From: Haloterrigena gelatinilytica
Lineage (GTDB): Archaea; Halobacteriota; Halobacteria; Halobacteriales; Natrialbaceae
NCBI RefSeq assembly: GCF_013342145.1
Contig: NZ_JABUQZ010000003.1
Coordinates: 1-64,000 of the forward strand
Length of the DNA: 64,000 nucleotides
Direction: 5' to 3'
Shown here one piece after another: positions 40,785-49,395 of the stretch. A program made the position numbers and the translations under genes. Numbering within the stretch: position 1 is the stretch's first letter; the number at the start of each line of letters is the position of its first letter. The notes beneath the pieces are model-generated. The model saw only the letters and a list, made by a program, of their open reading frames with translations, did not search any database and was not told the origin of the DNA.

Positions 40785-41414
40785 ATGCCAATCCGAAACG
40801 CAATCGCATCCCTCGGCGGGTGGGTCCGCGGTCTCTTCGAAGCGACCGCCGAGTACGACGAGACGTATCTCGAGTATCTGGACTACAAGTACATCCAGAC
40901 GCCACCAAACCGGGACGACGGGAACTGCCGGTGTAACATCTGCGGGGCGCTGTTCGACGATATACAAGAAACGATCGACCATGTCGGCGGCCACAACGGG
41001 ACCGGAAGAGGTGAAATCGATCCGTTCGAAGGCTGGGGTATGCCGTCGCCGTTATCCGGCCGCGATGAGGCGCCGGACCCGGTCGCATCTGCGGTCGCCG
41101 AGGAGACGGCTGCCAGCCCTGGCCACATGGTGGAGCCGCCGTCGGGAGGGCCACCACTTCCCGATTTTGACCTCCCCGACGAGTGTCCACGGTGTGGATT
41201 CGAACCGGACGACCCAGCCGGCCGACTGATCGACGAGCAATCGCTCGAGGTCCAGTCCGAGCTACTCGATACAGATCCTGATTCACACTGGCGGCTGGCC
41301 ACCGAGACATCGGACGACGATACGTCCCGATTCGCCGTCCGCTGCCCCGGGTGCAGTCTCGAGGTCGTGACTGGTCCGACCGGCGTTGAGCCTGGAACTG
41401 TGCCCGGCGCGTAG
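40785..41414 (+). CDS. Two-finger zinc protein, 209 aa, paralogue of 38542-39003
   Basis: ATG 40785 (MPIRNAIASLGGWV). An N-terminal C2H2-like unit (CRCNICGALFDDIQETIDHVGGH) near residue 50, a Pro-rich linker, then the CPRCGFEPDDPAG ... CPGCSLEV module shared with 38542. This fusion shows the module is mobile within the element. Function unknown. Confidence 0.65.
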   Translation: MPIRNAIASLGGWVRGLFEATAEYDETYLEYLDYKYIQTPPNRDDGNCRCNICGALFDDIQETIDHVGGHNGTGRGEIDPFEGWGMPSPLSGRDEAPDPVASAVAEETAASPGHMVEPPSGGPPLPDFDLPDECPRCGFEPDDPAGRLIDEQSLEVQSELLDTDPDSHWRLATETSDDDTSRFAVRCPGCSLEVVTGPTGVEPGTVPGA

Positions 41415-41607
41415 GCGATACGCTGGTTCCCCCGCGTCGGAGACTATCACTCTCTGCAACCAGTCCGAAATCCTATTTCTTACTCTGGTGGCGTTCTACA
41501 CGGCCGGTTGCGACCCGGTCGACAGGGCAGACACGGACTGCACTGCTCTACTCTCATCCGCTTTCCTGCCCGATGGACTGATTCGACTCGAGTACCACTA
41601 CTCGCGC

Positions 41608-41886
41608 ATGTCCCAGTCCCGAACCCAACGCTTCCGTGGCCGATCGCCGCCCGACCGCGAGCCCGACTGGCAGGTCTCGACGGTGGCCCGGCGGACGACC
41701 AACGATTCCGGATCAAAGGTCTGTGCCGTCACCGGCGCGACCGTCTCGCTCGACGAGCCCCACTACTACGCGACGTTGCGCAAGCCATCGGTCGGTCGCC
41801 ACCAGCCGCCGGAGTACGACCATCTAGTGGTCGCCGACGGCGCGCTCGGCGAGCTGGACGCGTGGCTCGAGGGAAGAAAAGAATAG
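41608..41886 (+). CDS. 92-aa hypothetical protein
   Basis: Start ATG 41608 (MSQSRTQRFRGRSPPDREPDWQ) because the upstream in-frame extension lacks acidic bias. VCAVTGATVSLDEPHYYATLRKP and EYDHLVVADGALGELDAWLEGRKE form a compact alpha/beta protein of a type frequent in haloarchaea. Exact family not named. Confidence 0.6.
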   Translation: MSQSRTQRFRGRSPPDREPDWQVSTVARRTTNDSGSKVCAVTGATVSLDEPHYYATLRKPSVGRHQPPEYDHLVVADGALGELDAWLEGRKE

Positions 41887-41895
41887 AGGCGCCAG

Positions 41896-42219
41896 TTAGA
41901 AGCCGAGTTGTTCCCCAATCCGATTTTCGGCCGCCTTTCCGTACATCTGCTCCCAACTTTCGAACGTCGTTCGCTCGGCGATGTACACGTCGAACTCGTC
42001 GTCGGGGATTTCGAGGAAATCGTCTTCCGATTCGACGTCCCACTGACTTTCCTCGAGTAGTTCACCGAACGATTCGAAGTCGGTGTATTTCTGCATGAAT
42101 CCGGTCGTGAACAACCCATCGAACGAAATCTTGTTTTCACCCTCGAGTTCTTCGCCACCCTCTTTCATTCCCTCGAGTCGATCCTGCAATTCGTCGAACC
42201 CGTCCGTTTCGAACGACAT
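41896..42219 (-). CDS. Acidic hypothetical protein, 107 aa
   Basis: MSFETDGFDELQDRLEGMKEGGEELEGENKISFDGLFTTGFM then FESFGELLEESQWDVESEDDF. The FDELQDRL ... G pattern is seen in small phage-type proteins, but I do not assign a function. Convergent with 41886. Confidence 0.55.
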   Translation of the reverse strand: MSFETDGFDELQDRLEGMKEGGEELEGENKISFDGLFTTGFMQKYTDFESFGELLEESQWDVESEDDFLEIPDDEFDVYIAERTTFESWEQMYGKAAENRIGEQLGF

Positions 42220-42269
42220 AATTCAATTATGGACCGTTGGCGGATAAGGATTTTCTAAACACGGCGAAA

Positions 42270-42500
42270 GTGAAAGTGGAACCCGACGATTTATCAGGGA
42301 AGCCGCGGCCAACGACGGCGATGCACTCCCGAACACTACAGGAAGACCTCCTGGTCATCGAGGCGCTGGTCGACTACCACTGGCGACGGAAAGAGAAACA
42401 GTCCGAACGGGCGGCTCGCGCGTGGGTACTCGCTCACGAGATCGCCGCGAGTCACGGACTCGAGGTCGTGGATGCGCTGGCCCAGCGAGATGAAGTGTGA
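42270..42500 (+). CDS. 76-aa helical hypothetical protein
   Basis: GTG 42270 (VKVEPDDLSGKPRP); a TTG at 42237 and an ATG at 42354 are alternatives. LQEDLLVIEALVDYHWRRKEKQSERAARAWVLAHEIAASHGLE is one long helical region. Start uncertain. Confidence 0.45.
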   Translation: MKVEPDDLSGKPRPTTAMHSRTLQEDLLVIEALVDYHWRRKEKQSERAARAWVLAHEIAASHGLEVVDALAQRDEV

Positions 42501-42725
42501 GACACCGGGAAAATATATACTAAGGAAATGAAAATAGAAGTATGAAGTACGTTGAAGTTTGAACGAGCAGAGGCCAGTTTCGACCCCTTCTGACGCCGAC
42601 TCACCGTGCCGATCACCGCCGACTGTGACCGGCGAAGCGACTACTTACCACATCGTGGACAAGAAACAGCAAGGTAGAACAGCGCCGCCGCTCCCGAGCT
42701 GGCGAACCGAGGAGGGAATCAGGCG

Positions 42726-44390
42726 CTACCCGAACTCGATCTGGACGATGTCCTTGATGAACTGCCGGAGCGTCACCGGCGGCCGGTCACGCGGCGCGTG
42801 GTTCGGGTAGTCCATCCGGAGGAACGCTCGCGTGAGCATCCAGCCGTTGTACAGGACCGTCGTGAGCCAGAAGAGGAACACGCGGACGCCGTGGTCGCGG
42901 GACTGCGTCTTCCCGAGCAGCGCCCGCTTCTTGTCCGCGTACGAGTTCTCAACGCGCCAGCGCATCTTGTACCGGCGGACGGTCTTCTCGGCGCTCATCT
43001 CGTCCTGCGTCGTCGCGTACGGGCGGCGACACTCCCACATCTCCTTCGGGATGTCCTCGACGTCCGGGATGTGCGTCTCGGAGTCGCCGTACTCGTCGAA
43101 CGTGTGCTGGTTGTTCTCGATCTCCCGCTGGAGCGTCTCCTCGTCGGCGTTGTCCCAATCGGGCTCGGCGACGACGCGAACCGGGACGTTCAGGTTATTC
43201 TCCGAGGACTTCAGCCGGTAATTGTCGAAGTCGTCGTACTCGCCGGTCATCGACGCGAGGACGCCCTGTATACGCTCGCCACGCCGCTTCAGTCGCGTCG
43301 TGCACGTGATGTTCTCGTTCTTCAGGAACTGGACGATGCGGGCCGTAGCGAAGTCCGAGTCCAACGAGAGGGACTTTAGCGAGCAGTGCTCCTGCGCTTG
43401 CCCGACGAGATCCTTCACGAGGTCGTAGGGCTTCATCTCGGGCGTGTACGATGTCACGGCGACGGCGAGGTCCTTGTCGTGCTCCTGGTCGTGGGCGACG
43501 AGCGTGGCGAAGTGGAAGCCGTGCATCGTCCCGCGCTTGTTCGCGTTCCCGCGCGCCTTGTCGGGGCGGTCGCTGTTCTGCGGGTAGAACGGGATGATCG
43601 TGATGTCAAGATAGCCCTCAACGGGCCGGTCGAGCATCCCCGCGCCCTTCGCGGCGTTCAGGACGCGGTCGTTGATGGTCTCGAAGGCGTCCTGCCACTC
43701 GCTCCCGCTCCGGTTCTTGATGGCGTTCATCACCGTCTTCAGCGCCGGGTCGTGGCCGTTCTCTTCGAGGACAGCGTTGAACTCGGCGCGTTCGCGGCTG
43801 GCGTCCAGGCCGACGTCCAAAATCTCGCCGGCGTCGTAGGACGTGTTCGGGCCGCGGTCGAAGTCGGTCGTCCCGAGCATGATGTCTCGGACGTGCTCGA
43901 TGCTCTCGGCGATCTCGCCGTCAGGGATCTCCGGCAGCGGTTCGTCGTGGTCTGGTTCGTCGCCCGGGAGGAACGGTTCGACTTCGGCGACGCCGAGCTT
44001 CCGCAGCTCGTCCTGAATCCACGTACAGTATTCGCGGAGGAACGCCCGCGTCCCCTCGGAGAACTGCTTGTTCCACGACCGCGAGAACGAGGTGTGGTCA
44101 AGCACGCCGTCGAGTCCGAGGTAGTGACGGACTCGCGGGCTATTCTTGAGGTGAAGTTCGAGTTCGTGGTATGAGCGTCCGGTCAGCAGGCGGTAGACGT
44201 GCGCCTGCGCGACGGTCTGCGCGTGTTCGTCGCCACGGCCCTCGTACTGGTCCTCTTCGCGGACTATCGGGCCGCTGTGCTTGTCGATGATACCGGCGAG
44301 AATTAGTTCTCCGTCGGTCCCGTCGCCTCTCGGCGGCTTGGTGGGCCGCTCGTCGTAGGCTGACTCGATGACGGGGACCGATCCTGACAC
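42726..44390 (-). CDS. DDE transposase (insertion sequence)
   Basis: 554 aa from a GTG at 44390. The catalytic fold is visible: DITIIPFYP near residue 255, KSLSLDSDFATARIV near 345 and RWRVENSYADKKR near 490, the last being the Y-(R/K)-E-K-like C-terminal Glu motif of IS4-type enzymes. Complete with no frameshift. I could not find terminal inverted repeats in the flanks, so the IS ends are unknown. CTCGAG, common in neighbouring genes, is absent, consistent with a recent arrival. Confidence 0.85.
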   Translation of the reverse strand: MSGSVPVIESAYDERPTKPPRGDGTDGELILAGIIDKHSGPIVREEDQYEGRGDEHAQTVAQAHVYRLLTGRSYHELELHLKNSPRVRHYLGLDGVLDHTSFSRSWNKQFSEGTRAFLREYCTWIQDELRKLGVAEVEPFLPGDEPDHDEPLPEIPDGEIAESIEHVRDIMLGTTDFDRGPNTSYDAGEILDVGLDASRERAEFNAVLEENGHDPALKTVMNAIKNRSGSEWQDAFETINDRVLNAAKGAGMLDRPVEGYLDITIIPFYPQNSDRPDKARGNANKRGTMHGFHFATLVAHDQEHDKDLAVAVTSYTPEMKPYDLVKDLVGQAQEHCSLKSLSLDSDFATARIVQFLKNENITCTTRLKRRGERIQGVLASMTGEYDDFDNYRLKSSENNLNVPVRVVAEPDWDNADEETLQREIENNQHTFDEYGDSETHIPDVEDIPKEMWECRRPYATTQDEMSAEKTVRRYKMRWRVENSYADKKRALLGKTQSRDHGVRVFLFWLTTVLYNGWMLTRAFLRMDYPNHAPRDRPPVTLRQFIKDIVQIEFG

Positions 44391-44442
44391 AACCGGCTAC
44401 TAATCATTTATACTTTATATACTTGCCCCCGCGAGAGAATGT

Positions 44443-44619
44443 TCAGTCTTCGTCCTCGGGTTCTTGGACGCGGCCCTCGGTGTCGGCCTCGATTAGTTCG
44501 ATAATCCGTTGTTCAAGGCTCTTACTTCGGGGGACGGTGTCCTTCCAGTCCTCCCATTTGTCGTCGTCTATCTGGAACTGGTATTTGGTCATGTCCTCCC
44601 CTTCCGCGGTTTGGCTCAT
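44443..44619 (-). CDS. RHH-type regulator, 58 aa
   Basis: ATG 44619; MTKYQFQIDDDKWEDWKDTVPR then SLEQRIIELIEADTEG is a strand-helix-helix layout of the ribbon-helix-helix type with an acidic tail. Divergent from the 44713 operon, with a perfect 17-bp inverted repeat between them. Confidence 0.6.
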   Translation of the reverse strand: MSQTAEGEDMTKYQFQIDDDKWEDWKDTVPRSKSLEQRIIELIEADTEGRVQEPEDED

Positions 44620-44626
44620 TAGTGTA

Positions 44627-44698
44627 CCTAAGTAGGACTCGGTGTCACTTAGTTCTACTTACCAAGGGTTGCTTAGTCTTAGTAAGTAGAACTAAGTG
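44627..44698. promoter_or_regulatory. Perfect 17-bp inverted repeat, operator of divergent genes
   Basis: Arms CACTTAGTTCTACTTAC (44646-44662) and its exact complement at 44682-44698, 19 bp apart. A related half-site CCTAAGTAGGACT is at 44627-44638. The long arms and shared AAGTAG core suggest cooperative binding of a small dimeric protein, probably the RHH product. Confidence 0.65.
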
Positions 44699-44712
44699 GT
44701 TGGGAACGGTAG

Positions 44713-45111
44713 ATGAAGATGCACATGGCACCAAGCGGAACCATCATCGATGGAGACGATGGCCGGGTTCACGTAGAGTTCACAGAGGAGATGTCGGACG
44801 GCACGACGCTGACGGTCACCGGTTGGCCCGAAGCTGCGGAAGACCTCGACCTGCTCGGACCCGGCCCCAAAGAAGCGAACGGCATCGAGGTGGTGGAAGA
44901 AGAGCCTCGGTATTACGACGAAGAAGAACAAGAACACGTAGCAGGATACACGAAGGTCGTTCTGGCTTTCGACGATGAAGAGACGCTGGAGTGGGCTTCT
45001 GACCGCCTCTACGACAAGGCGACGGAGCGATTTGAGTGGGGGATGGACGACGCAAGTGATGTTCAGGACTTCGCTGGTTCGATCCCCCACCCAACGGAGG
45101 TCACGGCATGA
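44713..45111 (+). CDS. Hypothetical protein, 132 aa
   Basis: MKMHMAPSGTIIDGDDGRVHVEFTEEMSDGTTLTVTGWP, then EPRYYDEEEQEHVAGYTKVVLAFDDEETLEW. A beta-rich acidic protein. Heads an operon with an ASCH gene. CTCGAG is absent through this stretch. Confidence 0.55.
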   Translation: MKMHMAPSGTIIDGDDGRVHVEFTEEMSDGTTLTVTGWPEAAEDLDLLGPGPKEANGIEVVEEEPRYYDEEEQEHVAGYTKVVLAFDDEETLEWASDRLYDKATERFEWGMDDASDVQDFAGSIPHPTEVTA

Positions 45112-45254
45112 GCGACCCTGATGCGTCAGTCGCCAACGCACGAGCGATGATCAGCGATTTCGAGGACATCAGTGTAGAGGAAAAATACGGGGCAATCAAG
45201 CACGCGATTGCCGAGCTGGAGAACGCTCGGCGCGCACTCCCGGAGGACTACTGA
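45108..45254 (+). CDS. 48-aa helical microprotein
   Basis: MSDPDASVANARAMISDFEDISVEEKYGAIKHAIAELENARRA: one long amphipathic helix. ATGA overlap with the previous gene and one base before the ASCH start. Confidence 0.5.
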   Translation: MSDPDASVANARAMISDFEDISVEEKYGAIKHAIAELENARRALPEDY

Positions 45255-45255
45255 G

Positions 45256-45624
45256 ATGCTGTTCAAGGATTACCACATCCCGATGATTCGGTCGGGGTCG
45301 AAGACCGTCACACGCCGTGAGTGGGACGAGAACTACGGCCGACCGAACGTCGGGTCGGTGCAGATCGCGTCCGACGAGATGTTCACCAGCGACGAGGAGG
45401 CAGACTGCTACATCCGCATCCTCGACGTCTACGACCAGCCCCTCGGCGAGATGACCGACGAGGACGCCCGGAAGGAGGGTGACTACGAGGACATGGACGA
45501 GTTCCGTGAGGGTTACGCGAAGGTCTACGGCGAGGATGCGTGGGACCCGGAGAAGGTCGTCGCCGTTGTAGAGTTCGAGTACGTCGGCCGGGAGCGGCCT
45601 ACTGAGGAGGAGATGGTAGCATGA
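45256..45624 (+). CDS. ASCH-domain protein
   Basis: 122 aa from ATG 45256 (MLFKDYHIPMIRSGSKTVTRRE). The opening K-x-T-x-R-R segment after I-M-I-x-S-G, followed by VGSVQI and a C-terminal VVAVVEFEYV, matches ASCH/PUA-like proteins, which bind RNA or modified bases. In a mobile element it may serve base recognition or RNA regulation. ATGA overlap with the next gene. Confidence 0.75.
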   Translation: MLFKDYHIPMIRSGSKTVTRREWDENYGRPNVGSVQIASDEMFTSDEEADCYIRILDVYDQPLGEMTDEDARKEGDYEDMDEFREGYAKVYGEDAWDPEKVVAVVEFEYVGRERPTEEEMVA

Positions 45625-46199
45625 GCGCAATCAATACATGCCCCAACTGTGGTGAGAAGGACGACCTCGTTGCTGGCGACGACTACGACGGAGGGTCCTT
45701 CGGCGCTGACGACACGGTCTGTCTTGGTTGTGATCGTGTTTTCGACGCGAACGGCGAGTGGTGCGGTGGGGTGAACTCGGAAGTTGCAGAAGAGCTCCAT
45801 TCGACGTTCATGGACGCCCTGAGTAGCGCGGTTGCGCTTGACCCGGCCGAAGAGATCGACGAGGACACAGCGGCATCGACGATGGAGTTCTTCCGGTACG
45901 CGCATGGCGGTACGATGCTCCGGCAGGACCGATTAGAGGATGTCGTGGAATACTGGCTCCTCCACTACTACCACTCGCAGAAGGGGATGAAGGTGTTCGA
46001 GGTTGACTACACGCCGGATGCGAACGAGGCGGTAGTTCGGACGCGAGACGATGAAATCACGGTCCCCCACCCGAAGGAGACAGTCGTGAACTACGCCTCC
46101 AAGGTCGTCTACGGCGACGACGAGAACCTGGACGAGGACATTCGGAAGGCACGCATCGAGTACGACTTCGCAGCAGAGCCAGAGCAACTGAAGCAGTAA
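45621..46199 (+). CDS. Zinc-ribbon protein, 192 aa
   Basis: CPNCGEKDDLVAGDD and VCLGCDRVFDANGEWCGG form the N-terminal zinc site; the C-terminal 130 residues are alpha/beta (EFFRYAHGGTMLRQDRLEDVVEYWLLHYYHSQKG). No family recognised. Confidence 0.6.
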   Translation: MSAINTCPNCGEKDDLVAGDDYDGGSFGADDTVCLGCDRVFDANGEWCGGVNSEVAEELHSTFMDALSSAVALDPAEEIDEDTAASTMEFFRYAHGGTMLRQDRLEDVVEYWLLHYYHSQKGMKVFEVDYTPDANEAVVRTRDDEITVPHPKETVVNYASKVVYGDDENLDEDIRKARIEYDFAAEPEQLKQ

Positions 46200-46280
46200 C
46201 CTACCAGAAAACCAAAAGATGAGATACAACAAATGCTTTCGACGAGAGTCGTTCGTCAAATAACCACTTCAACGTACAGT

Positions 46281-46409
46281 ATGACAGACGATACAATCGG
46301 TGTGTTGGTTTCCATCGCCTCCGTGTACTTACTGTTTGACTTCTTTCTCTGGAACGGGGGGCTGCTAAACCCTGCAATACTCCCCCGAATGGCCGGGGTT
46401 CTGTATTAA
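46281..46409 (+). CDS. 42-aa membrane microprotein
   Basis: MTDDTIGVLVSIASVYLLFDFFLWNGGLL is a single membrane helix, with a short tail NPAILPRMAGVLY. Supported by its start, hydrophobicity and location after the zinc gene. Confidence 0.4.
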   Translation: MTDDTIGVLVSIASVYLLFDFFLWNGGLLNPAILPRMAGVLY

Positions 46410-46631
46410 GACTGTATGGTCAGAATGGTCGAACAGCCCCGTTAGCTCTTGAGGTTGCTATTTTCGGACGGCTCGCTTCTCGAGTCGATTGTTGAGGTGG
46501 CGCCGGTACCTGTCCGAGAGACGCCACATCTAACCGCAAGTTCCTAACGATTCTACACGCTTTGTTTCAGGACACACCAACGAGTACTAGCCGGTCAGAC
46601 TGAGCGGTGGGAAGGCACTTCTACCAGATCG

Positions 46632-47108
46632 CTAGAAGGAATCGAGGTTCATCTGTCCTTGCCCGATCCCCTTGACTCCAGAGGCTCGGAACGACCGCGG
46701 CGACACGATCTCTTCGGACTCGAGGCACTCGGTGAGCCACGCGGCGCGCTGGCCGTTCCCGTCCAGGTGTTGGTACGGATAGCGGAGTGTGCAGTCGAGG
46801 CGATCGAGAACGATCTTCATCGACCGGCGGAAGAGGTCGCCGGTTTCCTCCCGGAGGAGGGCCGGGTCGGCGAGCACCCAGATCGTGCCGCCGTCCCACT
46901 CGAGGTCGCGTCGGCCAACGTCGATCGTGGTCACGAGCTCTCCGAGGGAGACGTCGTCCAGGGGCGTCGCGTCGGCGCCGGGAGGAACCATTCCTTCGGC
47001 GCCGAGCTGGCGCCACTCGTAGGCGAGTTCGGTGCACCATTCGCGCTCGCGTGCGTGGAGGCTCGAGTCCTCCGCAGCGGCGAGGAGAGCGTATGTCGTC
47101 ACTTCCAA
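46632..47108 (-). CDS. Hypothetical protein, 158 aa
   Basis: MEVTTYALLAAAEDSSLHARERE, helical, then IWVLADPALLREETGDLFRRSMKIVLDRLDCTLRYPYQ and a glycine-rich tail. No motif recognised. CTCGAG reappears from here on, matching the bulk composition. Confidence 0.5.
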   Translation of the reverse strand: MEVTTYALLAAAEDSSLHAREREWCTELAYEWRQLGAEGMVPPGADATPLDDVSLGELVTTIDVGRRDLEWDGGTIWVLADPALLREETGDLFRRSMKIVLDRLDCTLRYPYQHLDGNGQRAAWLTECLESEEIVSPRSFRASGVKGIGQGQMNLDSF

Positions 47109-47186
47109 AACGTATCTATCAGTGCCGCTGACTTACGCATTCGCGCCAAAATACAAGTGGTACGCGCTATCGGGATCTCTGGCGGG

Positions 47187-47765
47187 TCAGTAGTAGCCGC
47201 CCGCGTACCCGAAGGCATGGCTACAGTCCTCGCAGCGGAACGTCGGCTTCGCTGGAACAGTGCTGATTTCCGTGCTACCGCATTCAGGACACGGCGGGTT
47301 CTCGTCGTTCTCCCGGGCCTCGTGGTACGCATCCCAATCGACATTGGTGCTCTTCACAGTGCTTCTACAGCCTTCCTTTGGACACACGAATGCACGTGCT
47401 CGACCACCGTGCTGTCTCTTAGTCGGAGAAACGTAGCCATGTCTTGGACACAGCCAATCCCGTTCCTCTTCAAGATGGTATCTCCACTCCTGATCCGGTT
47501 CCTCGTGGATGTGATTTACGTCAGTCGTCCATTGATCCTCTTCTACCTCGAATGAGCGGCTGTTACACCACCAGCAGACGTAGTACCCCTTCCGCCCGAG
47601 GTCTCGGTATTCTGTCTTCGGACGGCTACAGCTCTCGCACGGTTCGAGGAAGGTGTGCTCTTTGACGTTGTTGACGATGTAGCGGTGCCCATCGTCAGTG
47701 TATTCATATTCTGGCCCGACGCACTCGTAACACTCACACGTCTGAACAGCTCCATCACTGCTCAT
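47187..47765 (-). CDS. Multi-zinc-ribbon protein, 192 aa
   Basis: Contains CECYECV, CESCSRPK, CWWCNSR, LCPRHGYV, CPKEGC and CPECGST plus CEDCSHAF: three or more zinc ribbons in tandem. Starts MSSDGAVQ, an N-terminus related to several neighbours. Last gene of the minus operon. Confidence 0.65.
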   Translation of the reverse strand: MSSDGAVQTCECYECVGPEYEYTDDGHRYIVNNVKEHTFLEPCESCSRPKTEYRDLGRKGYYVCWWCNSRSFEVEEDQWTTDVNHIHEEPDQEWRYHLEEERDWLCPRHGYVSPTKRQHGGRARAFVCPKEGCRSTVKSTNVDWDAYHEARENDENPPCPECGSTEISTVPAKPTFRCEDCSHAFGYAGGYY

Positions 47766-48189
47766 CTCGAGCTCCCCTCGTGTCTACAGAGCGGTCGATT
47801 TTCTCGAGTTCGGCTGAATCTCGCTGCGGCTTCCCGTCGAACGTTTCGTAACGAAGTTCCCACGTCTCTGTACCGATCTGTTCGAGAACCGGCTCACGGG
47901 TCATGACGTGAAAACTGAGAGTGCGGCGATTGTACGAGATGTACGGGTCGCCACTCGAGAGGCTCCACTGAAGATCCGTCTCCACGTTGAACGTGACCGA
48001 ATCCGAACCTCGGCTATAGACGTTATAAGCCTCGAACGTCTCCGTATCGCCGTTCTGGAACGTCGCAGTAACCTCATGGACGTCGAGTTCCTTCGTCACC
48101 GTCTCCTCCGCGACTTCCGGCTCTGGCTCCGGTTCCGGCTCCGGTGCACTCTTTCCTCGGCCAAGGAGTGTGCTTAGGAGGTTACTCAT
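47755..48189 (-). CDS. Hypothetical protein with Pro-Glu repeat, 144 aa
   Basis: MSNLLSTLLGRGKSA, then a run of alternating Pro and Glu, then a beta domain (VTATFQNGDTETFEAYNVYSRGSDSVTFNVE). The Pro-Glu linker likely extends the N-terminal segment away from the domain. Overlaps the next gene by 11 bases. Confidence 0.55.
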   Translation of the reverse strand: MSNLLSTLLGRGKSAPEPEPEPEPEVAEETVTKELDVHEVTATFQNGDTETFEAYNVYSRGSDSVTFNVETDLQWSLSSGDPYISYNRRTLSFHVMTREPVLEQIGTETWELRYETFDGKPQRDSAELEKIDRSVDTRGARDEQ

Positions 48190-48410
48190 GTTCCCACCTC
48201 TGCCGTTTCCTGCTCACAGCTCGGGCAGGTGTAGATCCACGACTCTCCGGCGCTCGGCCCACCGTGGAGGTGGCGAACGTCCCATCCCTCGTGGTCGAAC
48301 TCGTATCCGCACTCGGGGCACGGTTCGCCGTCCTCGAGCGGTCGGCGGGTCGGCCCCCAGTCGATCTCGTCCATGTCTGGCACTAATCGCTCAGTACCGC
48401 CGCTACTCAT
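48186..48410 (-). CDS. Zinc-ribbon protein, 74 aa
   Basis: Start ATG 48410 (MSSGGTERLVPDMDEIDW). CPECGYEFDHEGWDVRHLHGG and TCPSCEQET form one zinc ribbon. ATGA overlaps on both sides. Confidence 0.6.
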   Translation of the reverse strand: MSSGGTERLVPDMDEIDWGPTRRPLEDGEPCPECGYEFDHEGWDVRHLHGGPSAGESWIYTCPSCEQETAEVGT

Positions 48411-48682
48411 TTCGAACCCCCCGTTTCCGTGCCGAGTGAGCGAGCGAACTGGTCGGGTGAAATGCCCCAATCTACCCGCCCGGTGCAGATTTTCCGCATA
48501 TCTTCGAACGACTCGTACACTGATTGGTGATACCCGTCAAGCTGTTCTTCGTCGTCTGGTACGCTCTGTTTGTCCCATTCGAGGATCGTGAGCCCCGATG
48601 GGAACGTGAACCCCCACGCCTCGAATCCCTCCTCGCCAACGTAGTAGAAGGGGCCAACACGCTCCGTTCCGTCGCTACTCAT
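48407..48682 (-). CDS. Hypothetical protein, 91 aa
   Basis: Start ATG 48682 (MSSDGTERVGPFYYVGEE). GLTILEWDKQSVPDDEEQLDGYHQSVYESFEDMRKICTGRVDW is alpha/beta. Shares the MSS-GTER start with the 48410 protein though the bodies are unrelated. ATGA coupling. Confidence 0.5.
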   Translation of the reverse strand: MSSDGTERVGPFYYVGEEGFEAWGFTFPSGLTILEWDKQSVPDDEEQLDGYHQSVYESFEDMRKICTGRVDWGISPDQFARSLGTETGGSK

Positions 48683-48848
48683 CTCGATCAACCCCCGCGC
48701 CTGTTGAGCGAACTTCGACGGAGACCGAAACCTCGTACTCTCGACCGCAGTAGCGGCATACGAGTGTCCCGTCTACTCGATCAGGGAGCTTCGGGTCGTG
48801 GCCGTTCGAACACCAGAGCGACGTATCGGTCTGGTAGCTGTCGTTCAT
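48675..48848 (-). CDS. Zinc-ribbon protein, 57 aa
   Basis: MNDSYQTDTSLWCSNGHDP then VCRYCGREYEVSVSVEV: a C...H and C-x2-C site. Overlaps the next start by 8 bases. Confidence 0.5.
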   Translation of the reverse strand: MNDSYQTDTSLWCSNGHDPKLPDRVDGTLVCRYCGREYEVSVSVEVRSTGAGVDRDE

Positions 48849-49021
48849 CTACAACCTCCCGCGTGTTCCGGGCAGACCGGCACCATCTTTGGGTAGTACT
48901 CGTCTTCTTTCGACAGGTCGAAGCCATCGACGACAGTGGGTTCCCACGTCTGACCGCAGAAGTGACACACTGCGTACTCGGCGTTCGGGTCAACGAACGC
49001 CGGTCGTTCAGCCCCGCTCAT
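48845..49021 (-). CDS. Zinc protein, 58 aa
   Basis: MSGAERPAFVDPNAEYAVC then HFCGQTWEP and VCPEHAGGC: four-residue Cys/His site. ATGA overlaps with both neighbours. Confidence 0.5.
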   Translation of the reverse strand: MSGAERPAFVDPNAEYAVCHFCGQTWEPTVVDGFDLSKEDEYYPKMVPVCPEHAGGCR

Positions 49022-49395
49022 CGTTGCTCACCTTCCGTGTGCAGTGAACGCCCGCCATCCGCCGCGATCGCGTTCGAGACATTGAACGTATCCTCGACGC
49101 GCTGGCAATTGTTGTGAGTGTCGCCCGAGCCGTGGATCGACTCAGTCAACTTCTCGCTGTAGCGGGCTGACGACGTAGTGTTGTAGAGGCCCTCGCTCTC
49201 CGGCCAGAACATCACCAGCGCGAAGTCCTTGTACTCGTCGTCCCGGTCGATCCATCCGAACACCGTAACGCACTGCGAGCCGTTCCAGTCGCCGACCGTG
49301 AACCGATCCCACTCGACGAACCGGGCGGCTCGGAGTTTGCTCTCGATCCATCGGCGGTTTTCGATCTGTTCAGTACCGTCTGTCTTGTTACTCAA
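49018..49395 (-). CDS. Hypothetical protein, 125 aa
   Basis: Starts with a TTG (49395), MSNKTDGTEQIENRRWIESK, sharing the DGTE start motif. Body: RFTVGDWNGSQCVTVFGWIDRDDEYKDFALVMFWPE is beta-rich. The TTG start is unusual and could be replaced by an internal start; the overlap with the previous gene supports it. Confidence 0.5.
   Translation of the reverse strand: MSNKTDGTEQIENRRWIESKLRAARFVEWDRFTVGDWNGSQCVTVFGWIDRDDEYKDFALVMFWPESEGLYNTTSSARYSEKLTESIHGSGDTHNNCQRVEDTFNVSNAIAADGGRSLHTEGEQR

Noticed and set aside
43386-44174. Long plus-strand frame inside the transposase
   Set aside because: Antisense shadow of a gene with intact DDE motifs.
42501-44442. Terminal inverted repeats of the insertion sequence
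   Set aside because: Compared both flanks by eye; no convincing inverted match or target duplication found, so no IS boundaries are given.
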